The translations under genes were made by a program, and so were the position numbers. From Pelagibacterales bacterium SAG-MED17 (GTDB lineage Bacteria; Pseudomonadota; Alphaproteobacteria; Pelagibacterales; Pelagibacteraceae), in the NCBI GenBank assembly GCA_014654115.1, contig JACWDO010000001.1, positions 62,001 through 126,000 on the forward strand: DNA of 64,000 nt, written 5' to 3'. Under the pieces are notes generated by a model. That model saw only the letters and a program-made list of their open reading frames with translations, was not told the origin of the DNA and did no database searches. Below are positions 33,472 to 44,256 of this stretch, piece after piece (the stretch's first letter is position 1; each line of letters starts with the position of its first letter).

Positions 33472-34433
33472 AAACCATTTATTTTTTTATAATAATTTAT
33501 TGCTGTATCAAGTATTGAGTGAATATTGTTAGTTGGTTTAAATCTTAAAATTTTTTTTATTTTTGAAATATTTGAAACTAAGTAGTCGTTATCTCCTTTT
33601 CTTTTTTTTGTGATTTTATATCTTATATTTAATTTTTTTTTTAAAAGTTTGACTATTTCTAAGACAGAATAACCTTTGCCAAATCCTACATTAAATATTT
33701 GTGAAGAATTTTTTTTAATTAGATATTTTAATGACAAATAATGAGAATTTGCTAAATCTGAAACATGTATATAATCTCTTACCGCAGAGCCATCTTTAGT
33801 TTTATAATTGATCCCAAATACTTTAAGCGTTTTACCTTTGTAAGCCGCATCAATTGCAAGAGGTATTAAATGCGTTTCCTCTTTGTGTCTTTCTCCAATG
33901 TCTAGCATACTATCAGCACCAGCTGCATTAAAAAACCTTAAGAATATATATTTTAATTTTTTATTTTTTGAATAATCATTAATTAAACTCTCTACTGTTA
34001 ATTTTGTAAATCCATAAGGTGAGCTCGGCTTTAAAGCATCTTTTTCATAATTTTTTTTATTTTTACTTTGATAAACTGCAGCACTACTTGAGAATATAAT
34101 TTTATTCACATTATTTTTTTCCATTACTTTTAATAAAGTAATTGTATCTGAGATATTATTTTCATAAAAATTTATTGGGTTTTGAACTGATTTTTCAGAT
34201 TCTATTTTTGCCGCTAAGTGAATTACTGCTATTGGTTTATATTTTTTGAAAATTCTATTAAGTTTATTGTAATTTTTTAAATTTGTTTTTTCTAATGGTC
34301 CCCACTTCACAAAGGATTTGTAACCGTTAGTAAGATTATCGATAGTTACAGGATTTATATTTCTTTTTTTTAATATCTTGCAAACATGGGACCCAATATA
34401 CCCCGCCCCACCAGTAACTATGACATTAGTCAT
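33468..34433 (-). CDS. galE: UDP-glucose 4-epimerase family protein
   Basis: 321 aa; VTGGAGYIGSHVCKILKKRN, SSAAVY, SPYGFTK, RFFNAAGAD. Confidence 0.88.
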   Translation of the reverse strand: MTNVIVTGGAGYIGSHVCKILKKRNINPVTIDNLTNGYKSFVKWGPLEKTNLKNYNKLNRIFKKYKPIAVIHLAAKIESEKSVQNPINFYENNISDTITLLKVMEKNNVNKIIFSSSAAVYQSKNKKNYEKDALKPSSPYGFTKLTVESLINDYSKNKKLKYIFLRFFNAAGADSMLDIGERHKEETHLIPLAIDAAYKGKTLKVFGINYKTKDGSAVRDYIHVSDLANSHYLSLKYLIKKNSSQIFNVGFGKGYSVLEIVKLLKKKLNIRYKITKKRKGDNDYLVSNISKIKKILRFKPTNNIHSILDTAINYYKKINGL

Positions 34434-34471
34434 TTTTTTTACCTTTATTAAATGAATTTAATTAATATATT

Positions 34472-34735
34472 AACGTAGTTGGTTTTCCAACTATGACGAT
34501 AAACGAATTTCGTAATAACCATTACGGACGTGGGGGCAGTACCCACCACCTCCACCATTTTCAACTTATGGGGGTGAATTAGGATCGACGGGTGTCTAAA
34601 AGTTGTTCTTTCGTTCGGTATTGTTCCGCCGTGATGGGCTAATTTATAAATGCTAACGAAAGTTACGCACTTGCAGCTTAATTAGTTTACTAATTAAGTT
34701 ACGGGGTTTGGGGCACCTGGCAACAGAACGCCCCT
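34472..34735 (+). ncRNA. ssrA: Circularly permuted two-piece tmRNA; ends approximate
   Basis: Acceptor piece first: T-arm GTGGG-GGCAGTA-CCCAC then CACCTCC-ACCA (ends 34557); short spacer; coding piece GGGGGTGAATTAGGATCGACGGG (34570 on) pairs with CACCTCC to form the acceptor stem. Tag frame GCT AAC GAA AGT TAC GCA CTT GCA GCT TAA (34652-34681) = ANESYALAA*. Confidence 0.93.
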
Positions 34736-34761
34736 TTTTATTTATAAATAATATTACTTAA

Positions 34762-34847
34762 TGGTGCGGCCAGAGAGAATCGAACTCTCATGAGCTAAGC
34801 TCACACGGCCCTCAACCGTGCCTGTCTACCAATTTCAGCATGGCCGC
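34762..34847 (-). tRNA. tRNA-Leu(GAG), CCA encoded
   Basis: Reverse complement GCGGCCATGCTGAAATTGGTAGACAGGCACGGTTGAGGGCCGTG...GTTCGATTCTCTCTGGCCGCACCA; anticodon loop TTGAGGG; acceptor stem 7/7; long variable arm. Confidence 0.94.
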
Positions 34848-34905
34848 AAATCATGCGTCAGATTAAATGAATGACAATTCTATTTCAAGTTGATAAGTTT
34901 TTTTT

Positions 34906-35895
34906 ATGAATTTTACAGCAGAAGTAAAAAAAGCAACAGATCCTATCTATCAAAAAATTTCCAAAGTAATGCCTGAGATAGAATGGTCCATTCATGCACC
35001 TTACATTCATAGAATTAACCAATTAAAAAAAGAAAAGAATGCAATAGTTCTTGCTCATAATTACCAAACTCCTGAAATTTATCATGGCGTATCAGATGTT
35101 GCTGCCGACTCATTAGCTCTTGCAATAGAAGCAGCAAAAACTAAAGCAGATATAATTGTGATGGCTGGAGTTCATTTCATGGCTGAAACTTCGAAACTTA
35201 TGAGTCCAGAAAAAAAAGTTTTACTTCCAGATATGGATGCAGGTTGTTCATTATCGTCATCCGTAACTGGTAAAGACGTAAGACTGTTAAAAGAAAAGTA
35301 TCCAGGAGTGCCTGTAGTTTCATACGTAAATACTTCTGCAGATGTAAAAGCAGAGACAGATATTTGTTGTACATCAGCAAACGCAGTAAAAATTGTAGAG
35401 TCACTTGGAGTTAAAAAAGTTATTTTTTTACCAGATGATTACTTGGCAAAATATGTTGCTTCTCAAACTCATGTCGAAATTATTGCCTGGAAAGGAATTT
35501 GTATGGTTCATGACCAGTTTAATGAAAAAGAAATAAATGATATAAGAGAAAAAAACCCAGGAATAAAAATTATAGCTCATCCAGAATGTCCACCTGAGGT
35601 TATTAAGGCGAGTGATTTTGCTGGTTCTACTGGAGGTATGATCAATTATGTAAAAAATAATCAACCACAAAAAGTTATGATGGTCACAGAATGTTCAATG
35701 AGTGATAATATTCAGGTTGAAAACCCTAATGTTGAATTTATTAGACCCTGTAATCTTTGTCCTCATATGAAAAAAATTACATTACCTAAAATTTTGGATT
35801 GCTTAGAAAATGAAACTGGTGAAATAATAATGGACAAAAAAACTATAGAAAAAGCTAGAATTCCTGTCGAAAGAATGGCTGCTATAGGTAGATAA
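34906..35895 (+). CDS. nadA: Quinolinate synthase
   Basis: 329 aa; LAHNYQTPEIYHGVSDVAADSLALA, cysteine motif CNLCPHMKK. Confidence 0.95.
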   Translation: MNFTAEVKKATDPIYQKISKVMPEIEWSIHAPYIHRINQLKKEKNAIVLAHNYQTPEIYHGVSDVAADSLALAIEAAKTKADIIVMAGVHFMAETSKLMSPEKKVLLPDMDAGCSLSSSVTGKDVRLLKEKYPGVPVVSYVNTSADVKAETDICCTSANAVKIVESLGVKKVIFLPDDYLAKYVASQTHVEIIAWKGICMVHDQFNEKEINDIREKNPGIKIIAHPECPPEVIKASDFAGSTGGMINYVKNNQPQKVMMVTECSMSDNIQVENPNVEFIRPCNLCPHMKKITLPKILDCLENETGEIIMDKKTIEKARIPVERMAAIGR

Positions 35896-35902
35896 AATCC
35901 TA

Positions 35903-36739
35903 GTGTCAAAAATTCAATTAAGCAAAAACTTTATCAGATCAACTTGTAAACTTGCTCTTAATGAGGACCTGTTTCCTTCAGGAGATATTACAACTAATTT
36001 ATTAAACAATAATTCAATTTCGAAAGTAAAACTAATGAGCAATCAAAAGGGAATTGTGGGAGGATTAGAATTTGCAAAGCAAACTTATAATTTACTAGAT
36101 AAAAAAATAAAATTTCATATTAAAAAAAAAGAGGGCTCAAAAATAGAAAAAGGTTCAGTAATTGCTGTAATAGAGGGTAAAATTAAAAATATTTTAATTG
36201 GGGAAAGAGTTGCTCTTAATTTTCTCTCCCATATCTCAGGTATTGCAACCAAAACCAATAAATTTGTGAGAAAAGCAGGCAAGAAAACAAAAATTTGTTG
36301 CACGAGAAAAACAATTCCTAACTTAAGAGTTATTCAAAAATATGCAGTAAAATTAGGAGGTGGGACTAACCACAGATTTAATCTAAGTGATGAATTTTTA
36401 ATAAAGGATAATCATCTAGCCTCAACAAAGAAATTTGAAGAGATAGTGATAAAAGCAATTAAGGTTAAAAAAGGAAGAAAAATTACTGTCGAAGTAGATA
36501 CATTAAAACAATTTAAGAGAATTAATGGACTAAACTTTAATACAGTTTTATTTGATAATATGAGTTCAAAAAATCTAAGAGTGGCTATTAAACAAGCAAA
36601 AGGAAAATACGAGACTGAAGCATCTGGAGGAGTAACCTTAAAAACCATAAAAAATTTAGCTGAGACAAAAGTTGATAGAATATCAGTAGGTGAGTTGACA
36701 CATAGTGTTGAAGCTTTGGATTTAAAATTAGAGATTTAA
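35903..36739 (+). CDS. nadC: Nicotinate-nucleotide pyrophosphorylase
   Basis: 278 aa (GTG start); GDITTNLL, CTRKTIPNLRVIQKYAVKLGGGTNHRFNLSDEFLIKDNHL. Confidence 0.95.
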   Translation: MSKIQLSKNFIRSTCKLALNEDLFPSGDITTNLLNNNSISKVKLMSNQKGIVGGLEFAKQTYNLLDKKIKFHIKKKEGSKIEKGSVIAVIEGKIKNILIGERVALNFLSHISGIATKTNKFVRKAGKKTKICCTRKTIPNLRVIQKYAVKLGGGTNHRFNLSDEFLIKDNHLASTKKFEEIVIKAIKVKKGRKITVEVDTLKQFKRINGLNFNTVLFDNMSSKNLRVAIKQAKGKYETEASGGVTLKTIKNLAETKVDRISVGELTHSVEALDLKLEI

Positions 36740-39396
36740 TTTTTTTTTAGTTGAGCTTGAGCCGCTGCTAACCTTGCAACTGGTACTCTATAGGGTGAAC
36801 AAGAAACATAATCTAGTCCAGTATTTGCACAAAATTCTATACTCTTAGGATCTCCACCATGTTCTCCACAAATCCCAAGTTTAATTTTTTTATTTTGTTT
36901 TCTTCCTTTATCAGTTGCCATTTTTATTAAGTCTCCAACTCCATCATCAATTGATACAAAAGGATCAATATCAAAAATTTTGTTCTCAATATAATCGTTA
37001 AGAAATTTACCACTATCATCCCTACTAATTCCAAATGTCGTTTGAGTTAAATCATTAGTGCCAAAACTAAAAAATTCAGCATGTTTAGCAATATCTTTTG
37101 CCTTTAATGCTGCTCTTGGCAATTCAATCATTGTTCCAACTAAAAAATAAATTTTGATTTTGTTCTCATCTTGAACTTTTTTTGCAATTCTGATGACTAA
37201 ATCTTTTATGATTTTTATTTCTGCTTCTGTTGAAACTAAAGGAATCATAATTTCAGGCATTGTTGATTGTATTTTTTGTTTTTTACATTCCACTAAAGCT
37301 TCAAAAATTGCCTTACACTGCATCTCATAAATTTCGGGGAATGAAATTGCTAATCTACAACCTCTATGGCCTAGCATAGGATTTTGTTCATGAAGTTCTG
37401 AAATTCTTACTTCAAGTTCTTTTACAGGAATATTTAGTGAAACTGCAACATCGTTAATTTCATTATCGCTTTTTGGCAAAAATTCATGTAGAGGCGGGTC
37501 AAGCAACCTTACTGTTACTGGTAAACCTTTCATTATTTTAAATATTTCAATAAAATCCTTTCTTTGATGTGGCAATAGCTCTTTAAGTGCATTAGAACGA
37601 TCTTCTATTGTTTTTGATAATATCATTTTTCTTACTGATAAAATTCTTTCTTCGTCAAAAAACATATGTTCAGTTCTACACAAACCAATTCCCTCTGCAC
37701 CAAATTCTCTAGCCGTTTTACTATCCAAGGGTGTCTCCGAATTAGTTCTAATTTTTAATTTTCTAAAATGATCAGACCAACTCATAATTTTTGAGAAATC
37801 GCCTGATATTTCTGGTTTAACTGTTTTTACCTCTCCAATAATTATTCTACCTGTTGAGCCATCAATTGTAATTATTTCTCCCTCTTTAATTATTATATTG
37901 TTTGTTTTGAATAATTTATTTTCATAATCAATTTTTATTTCACTAGATCCAGAAACACATGGTCGCCCCATCCCTCTAGCAACAACTGCAGCATGACTTG
38001 TCATACCTCCTCTTGCAGTAAGTATTCCTTTTGCTGCATGCATACCATGTATATCCTCTGGTGATGTTTCTACACGAACTAATATTGTACTTTGCATCAT
38101 ACTATTTAGTCTTTCAGCCTCCTCGGAAGTGAAAACAACCTTTCCACTTGCAGCACCTGGTGATGCGGGTAAGCCTGACCCAATTATTTCTAAGTTTGCT
38201 TTCTCATCTAAAGTCGGATGTAATAAAGTGTCTAATGAACTTGGTTCTATTCGCAATATTGCATCTTTTTTAGTAATCAATTTTTCTTTGACCATATCTA
38301 CAGCTATTTTCACAGCGGACTTGGCTGTTCTTTTTCCAGAACGTGTTTGAAGCATCCAAAGTTTTTTATTTTCAACAGTAAACTCAACATCCTGCATATC
38401 TTTGTAATGTTTTTCTAATTTAGTTAAAATATTTTTTAATTGCTTGTATGTAGCTGGCATAACCTCTTCCATCGACTTAAGAGTTTCTTTTGACTCAACT
38501 CTTGCTTTTTTTGTAATATGTTGTGGTGTTCTAGTTCCAGCAACAACATCCTCTCCTTGTGCATTCAGCAAATATTCTCCATAAATATTTTTTGATCCAT
38601 CAGATGGATTTCTAGTAAACACTACGCCAGTCGCACAATCATTTCCCATATTTCCAAAAACCATTGATTGCACATTAACTGCTGTGCCCCAATTAGACGG
38701 TATTTGATTTAATCTTCTATAGACTTTTGCTCTGTAACTTTCCCAGGATAAAAAAACAGCGCTTATAGCGCCCACCAGTTGTTCTTTAACATTTTGAGGG
38801 AATTCTTTTTTTGTTTTTTCTTTTACAATGTTTTTAAAATCTTTTATTAAAGCTTCCCAGTCACTCTCATCTAATTCTGTATCTAGCAAAACTCCTTTTG
38901 TTAACTTATAGTTCTCAATAATATCTTCGAAGTGATAACCTTCGATACCCAATACAACATTAGAATACATTTGAATGAAACGCCTATAACTATCATTTGC
39001 AAATCTTGAATTTGAAGTTTTTTTCGCAAGTGCTGTTACTGTATTATCATTTAGGCCTAAATTTAAAATTGTATCCATCATGCCTGGCATAGAAACTCTA
39101 GCCCCAGATCTTACAGAAACTAGTAGAGGGTTTTTTAAATCTCCAAATTTTTTTCCTGAGTCTTTTTCAATAAATTTTAATTCTTTATTTATTTCATTAA
39201 GTATTTTTTTATTTAATTTTTTTTTATTCTTATAGAATAAATCACATACTTCTGTTGATATTGTAAAACCTGGAGGTACAGGAAGACCCATTCTTCCCAT
39301 CTCGGAGAGGTTTGCACCTTTACCTCCAAGAATATTTTTTGGGAGCTTAATTTTTTTTGTTTTATTTGATTTAAAATTAAATATGAATTTTTTCAT
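36736..39396 (-). CDS. ppdK: Pyruvate, phosphate dikinase
   Basis: 886 aa; GGKGANLSEMGRMGLPVPPGF, GGMTSHAAVVARGMGRPCVSG. Confidence 0.97.
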   Translation of the reverse strand: MKKFIFNFKSNKTKKIKLPKNILGGKGANLSEMGRMGLPVPPGFTISTEVCDLFYKNKKKLNKKILNEINKELKFIEKDSGKKFGDLKNPLLVSVRSGARVSMPGMMDTILNLGLNDNTVTALAKKTSNSRFANDSYRRFIQMYSNVVLGIEGYHFEDIIENYKLTKGVLLDTELDESDWEALIKDFKNIVKEKTKKEFPQNVKEQLVGAISAVFLSWESYRAKVYRRLNQIPSNWGTAVNVQSMVFGNMGNDCATGVVFTRNPSDGSKNIYGEYLLNAQGEDVVAGTRTPQHITKKARVESKETLKSMEEVMPATYKQLKNILTKLEKHYKDMQDVEFTVENKKLWMLQTRSGKRTAKSAVKIAVDMVKEKLITKKDAILRIEPSSLDTLLHPTLDEKANLEIIGSGLPASPGAASGKVVFTSEEAERLNSMMQSTILVRVETSPEDIHGMHAAKGILTARGGMTSHAAVVARGMGRPCVSGSSEIKIDYENKLFKTNNIIIKEGEIITIDGSTGRIIIGEVKTVKPEISGDFSKIMSWSDHFRKLKIRTNSETPLDSKTAREFGAEGIGLCRTEHMFFDEERILSVRKMILSKTIEDRSNALKELLPHQRKDFIEIFKIMKGLPVTVRLLDPPLHEFLPKSDNEINDVAVSLNIPVKELEVRISELHEQNPMLGHRGCRLAISFPEIYEMQCKAIFEALVECKKQKIQSTMPEIMIPLVSTEAEIKIIKDLVIRIAKKVQDENKIKIYFLVGTMIELPRAALKAKDIAKHAEFFSFGTNDLTQTTFGISRDDSGKFLNDYIENKIFDIDPFVSIDDGVGDLIKMATDKGRKQNKKIKLGICGEHGGDPKSIEFCANTGLDYVSCSPYRVPVARLAAAQAQLKKN

Positions 39397-39397
39397 A

Positions 39398-41461
39398 CTA
39401 GGATTCTATTCTTGAAAAGTTGAAATAGTTATCAAAAGTTTTACACAACATATTTAATAGTTCTAATCTATTTTTTTTAATTATTATATCTTCATCATTA
39501 ACAATAACATTATCGAAAAAATTGTTTACTTCATTCTTAATGCTGGATAAGACTTTTAGACTTTCTTCATAATTTTCGTCTTTTCCAATACTCAAAAAAT
39601 ATTTTCTTATATCATTTATTTTTTTATATAATTTTTTCTCATAATCATTTTTAAATAAACCTGGATCTGCAAACCCAAGGGTTTCTAATGATATTTTTTC
39701 TTCACTATTCAATATATTCGAACATCTTTTGTATACTGCAATAGTTTGAGAGCCAATTTCTTTTTTAACATTTTTATTTAAACATAAAGATTTTTTATAA
39801 GCTTTTAATAAATCATCTAATCCAAGCAAAAATGTTGAACTTTCAATTATATCTTGTCTTATTTTTTTTTCCTTTAAATAATTTCTTAATCTTTCAATTA
39901 TAAATTCACTTAATTCTTTTTGTATTTTTTTTATATCAAATTCATAGCCTTGGTCTCTATATGTGGAGCAGGTATAAACAATTAAATCTTTTAGTTTGAT
40001 TTTTATTTCGTTTTCAACAATTAGTCTGACAAGACTTATAGCCATTCTTCTTATGGCATATGGATCTTTTGAGCTAGTAGGTTTTAGATTAATTCCAAAA
40101 AAACCCACTAGTGAATCTATTTTATCACTTAAAGATAAAGCAATACTGTACATTTTTTTTGGTAATTTACTTTCCATCCCATTGGGCAAATATTGTTCAG
40201 ACACTGCAAGACAAACTTCTTTATCAAAACCTTGAAACTTAGCAAAATGACCTCCAACAATACCTTGGAGCTCTGGAAACTCTCCAACAAGATCTGACAT
40301 CAAATCAACTTTACAAATTGATGAGGCTATTTCAATTTTATCTTTACTAATTAAAAAATCATCAGAAATTAATGAAGATAATTTTCTCATACGTTGGATT
40401 TTATCAAAATAGGATCCTAAACCCTTAAAGTAATTTATATTTTTTAACCTATCTACTTGTTTAACTAAATTTTGGGTTTTGTTTTTTTCCCAAAAAAACT
40501 CCGCATCGCTTAATCTTGCTTCTATCACTCTCTCATTTCCTAATTTAACTAACCCTCTGGTATCTTTTATATCTGAAACTACAAAAAAATTATTTGTAAG
40601 ATTATTTTTTTTATCAAAAGTTGGTAAATATTTTTGATGACTTTGCATAGTCGTTATCAATATTTCACTTGGTATATTCAAAAATTTATTATCAAAATTG
40701 CAAATAATTACTGTAGGCTTTTCGACTATATTTACTATTTCATCGATAAGCTTATTATTCTGTTCGATTTTTAAATTTTGTTTATTAATTATTTCATTAA
40801 TTTTATTTTGTATAAATTTTTTTCTTAAATCTTGTTCAATTAAAATACCTTTTTGTTTAAAAAATTTTAAATACGAATTAAAATCGTTAAAAATTTTCAT
40901 ACCTTCTTCTAGCGATTTATCTGTAAAAGTTTTGTTTGAGCTATTTATGTGATTAAAATTAAAATTTAAAAGTTTTTTATTGAATGTTGCTAAAATAGAT
41001 TTAAGAGGTCTACCCCAATATAGATCGTAATTAGACCACTTCATTGATTTATTCCAAGATATCTTTGTTAAAATTTCACTTAAATTTTTTTCTAATAAAT
41101 CTGAAACTTTTACTTTTTGTGACTCTTTTTTAAAAAAATAGAATTCACCTTTCTCAGTATCTTTTTTAAAGATTTTTTCAGATGTTGTGTTATTTGATCT
41201 GATAAATCCCTCCAATGCTTTTTCAGGAGCATTAACATTTGGGCCTCGTATTTCCTCTGAGTTTAGCTTGATTTCATTTGGGATTTTATCAATATATAAA
41301 ACTAGTCTATTCGGTGTTGAATAAACATTGAAATTTTCGTTAAATTTTATTTGGTTATCAATAAAAAAATTTTTAATATTTCTTTTTAATTCATTCCTTG
41401 CATTTATCTGAAGCTTTGCAGGAATTTCCTCACTAAATAATTCTACAAATAATTCTGACAT
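39398..41461 (-). CDS. glyS: Glycyl-tRNA synthetase beta subunit
   Basis: 687 aa; [33 protein letters not shown]. Confidence 0.95.
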   Translation of the reverse strand: MSELFVELFSEEIPAKLQINARNELKRNIKNFFIDNQIKFNENFNVYSTPNRLVLYIDKIPNEIKLNSEEIRGPNVNAPEKALEGFIRSNNTTSEKIFKKDTEKGEFYFFKKESQKVKVSDLLEKNLSEILTKISWNKSMKWSNYDLYWGRPLKSILATFNKKLLNFNFNHINSSNKTFTDKSLEEGMKIFNDFNSYLKFFKQKGILIEQDLRKKFIQNKINEIINKQNLKIEQNNKLIDEIVNIVEKPTVIICNFDNKFLNIPSEILITTMQSHQKYLPTFDKKNNLTNNFFVVSDIKDTRGLVKLGNERVIEARLSDAEFFWEKNKTQNLVKQVDRLKNINYFKGLGSYFDKIQRMRKLSSLISDDFLISKDKIEIASSICKVDLMSDLVGEFPELQGIVGGHFAKFQGFDKEVCLAVSEQYLPNGMESKLPKKMYSIALSLSDKIDSLVGFFGINLKPTSSKDPYAIRRMAISLVRLIVENEIKIKLKDLIVYTCSTYRDQGYEFDIKKIQKELSEFIIERLRNYLKEKKIRQDIIESSTFLLGLDDLLKAYKKSLCLNKNVKKEIGSQTIAVYKRCSNILNSEEKISLETLGFADPGLFKNDYEKKLYKKINDIRKYFLSIGKDENYEESLKVLSSIKNEVNNFFDNVIVNDEDIIIKKNRLELLNMLCKTFDNYFNFSRIES

Positions 41462-42333
41462 TAACTTTGGCTTTCAATCCAAACTTTCCCAATTGATTTA
41501 GTTAATTCTCTTATTCTTGCAATATATTCAGCCCTTTGTGCAACACTAATCACACCTCTTGCATCTAAAATATTAAAGACATGACTACATTTTAAACATT
41601 GATCATAAGCTGGAAAAGAAATCTTTTTTTCAACTAATAATTTTGTTTCTTCTTCAAGCATTTCAAATATTTTAAATAAGTTATCAGTATTAGCATATTC
41701 GAAATTGTAAGCTGAAAATTCTTTCTCTGATTGATGAAAAACATCTTTGTATGTAATCCCTTCATCATTCCAAATTAAATCGAAAACACTTTTTTTGTTT
41801 TGAATAAACATGCACAATCTCTCTAATCCATAAGTAATTTCAACTGAAACAGGTTTGCATTCAACACCAGCCATTTGTTGGAAATAGGTAAATTGTGTTA
41901 CTTCCATACCATCACACCAAACTTCCCATCCAAGACCTGCTGCTCCTAATGTAGGACTTTCCCAATCATCTTCAACAAATCTTATGTCATGTTCTTCGTG
42001 ATTAATACCTATTGATGACAAACTATTTAAATATATCTTTTTAATTTCTTTTGGTGAAGGTTTTATTAAAACTTGGAATTGATAGTAATGTTGTAATCTA
42101 TTGGGGTTATCGCCATATCTTCCATCAGTCGGTCTACGTGATGGTTGAACATATGCAGTTTTCCATGGTTTTGGACCAAGCGATCTAAGCGTGGTTGCGG
42201 GATGGAATGTTCCTGCTCCTACTTCTAGATCATAAGGTTGTAATATTACACAACCTTTTTTTGACCAGTACTTTTGTAAGTTAAAGATTGTATCTTGAAA
42301 AGATAAAGTTTTTTTTTTTATTTTAGAGACCAT
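41461..42333 (-). CDS. glyQ: Glycyl-tRNA synthetase alpha subunit
   Basis: 290 aa; [37 protein letters not shown]. Confidence 0.96.
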   Translation of the reverse strand: MVSKIKKKTLSFQDTIFNLQKYWSKKGCVILQPYDLEVGAGTFHPATTLRSLGPKPWKTAYVQPSRRPTDGRYGDNPNRLQHYYQFQVLIKPSPKEIKKIYLNSLSSIGINHEEHDIRFVEDDWESPTLGAAGLGWEVWCDGMEVTQFTYFQQMAGVECKPVSVEITYGLERLCMFIQNKKSVFDLIWNDEGITYKDVFHQSEKEFSAYNFEYANTDNLFKIFEMLEEETKLLVEKKISFPAYDQCLKCSHVFNILDARGVISVAQRAEYIARIRELTKSIGKVWIESQS

Positions 42334-43132
42334 ACCTTTGCCAGATTGATCTTTCTTCTAATAAACTAATAATTTTATCCACATAATTTTCAGAGGATGA
42401 TAGCTTTTTTGTCAACCACCCTTTACTTTTTCCAAATTTTTTAATTTCTAAATCATCTCCATACTTCTCTCTTAATATTTGCTCTGCATTTCCTAATCCA
42501 TCGATTAGTCCTAATTCTTTTGCTTTTTTTCCAGCCCAAAATTCCCCAGAGAAAAGCTCAATACCAGAGTTTTTGTTAAGTTTCTTGTTTCTGCTCTCCT
42601 CAACAACATCTATAAAATCTTGATGTATTTCTAATTGGATATTTTTTAAACGATTAATGTCTTCTTCTTTTTCGTCTAAAAAAGGGTCTAGAGTACTTTT
42701 ATTTTTTCCAGCGGTGTAAACTCTCCTTTCAATCCCAATTTTTTCTATTAAATTTTTAAAACCAAATGATGACGAAATAACTCCAATAGACCCTATGATT
42801 GAACTTGAGTTAGCATAAATTTCATCGCCAGCGCACGAAATAAGATATCCTCCAGATGCCGCCACATCTTCAGCAAAAACAATCACTTTTTTTTTGGTTT
42901 TTTTAGATTGCTCTTTTATAAGTTTGTAGATCAAATGTGATTGTACCGGAGATCCGCCTGGTGAATTAATTGTGATTGCAACGGCTAAAGCTTTTTTTAC
43001 TGAGAAAGCTTTTTTTATTATTTCTTCCTCACTTGAAAATTCTATTCCTTGTCTGAATCTTCCAACATTTCCTATAACACCTGATAATCTTAGGTGACTT
43101 ATTATTTTTTTTTTTTTTAAAAATGAGAACAT
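42323..43132 (-). CDS. S49 family signal peptide peptidase
   Basis: 269 aa; [38 protein letters not shown]. Confidence 0.9.
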   Translation of the reverse strand: MFSFLKKKKIISHLRLSGVIGNVGRFRQGIEFSSEEEIIKKAFSVKKALAVAITINSPGGSPVQSHLIYKLIKEQSKKTKKKVIVFAEDVAASGGYLISCAGDEIYANSSSIIGSIGVISSSFGFKNLIEKIGIERRVYTAGKNKSTLDPFLDEKEEDINRLKNIQLEIHQDFIDVVEESRNKKLNKNSGIELFSGEFWAGKKAKELGLIDGLGNAEQILREKYGDDLEIKKFGKSKGWLTKKLSSSENYVDKIISLLEERSIWQRYGL

Positions 43133-43239
43133 TAGAATTGTTATAAGTTTTTTTATTATATTATAAACCCTAGTTATAATTAAAGAATAAGGTGCGTCAA
43201 TTGATAAGTATATTAATAAATTGGATATAATAGTTTTGA

Positions 43240-44256
43240 ATGATGGGAACTGTAATACAGCTAAAAAAACAAATTAACAATTCTTATGCAGATTTAAAAA
43301 ATTCAGTAGAGGATAAACTGATTCTAGTAGAAGAAAAAATTAATTCTAGACTATCAAGTAAAGTTGACCTGGTACAAAAGATGACCAAGTATCACCTAAA
43401 AACTGGCGGGAAAAGGCTAAGAGCGCTCTTGACCCTACAATGTGCTAAAATTTGTGAATATAAAAAAGGGTTAAGAGATGTAAATCTTGCTGCTTGTGTA
43501 GAACTAATACATGCGGCTACATTAATGCATGACGATGTAATAGATAGTGCAGACATAAGAAGAGGAAAAAAAACACTAAATACAATCTGGGGAAATCATT
43601 CCTCAATTTTGGTTGGCGACTATTTGCTAAGCAAATGTTTTGAGATGATGGTAGAAGATGGAAATTTAGAATTATTAAAACTTTTAGCAACTACATCATC
43701 TGAAATTGCACAAGGTGAGGTACTCCAATTACAGCACAATAAAGAAATAGATATCTTGGAGGAAACATATCTTAATATTATATCATCAAAAACTGCGTCT
43801 TTATTTGCAGCAGCAACTAAAGTTGGCGCGATTGTTGCTGAAAAAGATTTAAAATATAAAAATGCTTTAGAATTTTATGGAAAAAACCTAGGTCTTACAT
43901 TTCAGATAGCTGATGACACATTAGACTATAATTCTGAATTAAAATTATTTGGAAAACATATTGGCAATGATTTTTACGAAGGAAAAGTAACTTTACCTAT
44001 AATTTTGCTTTATCAAAAAGTTGATAAGTTAGAAAAAGAAAAATTAAAATCTTATTTTGAAAAAGACATTCGTGAAAAGCAAGATTTAGAACATGTCTTA
44101 GATTTAATAAAAAAAAATAATATTATTAATGAGTGTTATAAAAAAGCAGAACATTATATTAATTTAGCTTCTAATTCTTTGAGTGTATTTGACGAGTCTG
44201 ATGAAAAAAATATATTAAAAAGCTTAACTTCTTTTAGTATTGAAAGAAATTTTTAA
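43240..44256 (+). CDS. Long-chain polyprenyl diphosphate synthase (octaprenyl/decaprenyl type)
   Basis: 338 aa; ATLMHDDVIDSADIRRGKKT and QIADDTLDY. Confidence 0.88.
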   Translation: MMGTVIQLKKQINNSYADLKNSVEDKLILVEEKINSRLSSKVDLVQKMTKYHLKTGGKRLRALLTLQCAKICEYKKGLRDVNLAACVELIHAATLMHDDVIDSADIRRGKKTLNTIWGNHSSILVGDYLLSKCFEMMVEDGNLELLKLLATTSSEIAQGEVLQLQHNKEIDILEETYLNIISSKTASLFAAATKVGAIVAEKDLKYKNALEFYGKNLGLTFQIADDTLDYNSELKLFGKHIGNDFYEGKVTLPIILLYQKVDKLEKEKLKSYFEKDIREKQDLEHVLDLIKKNNIINECYKKAEHYINLASNSLSVFDESDEKNILKSLTSFSIERNF

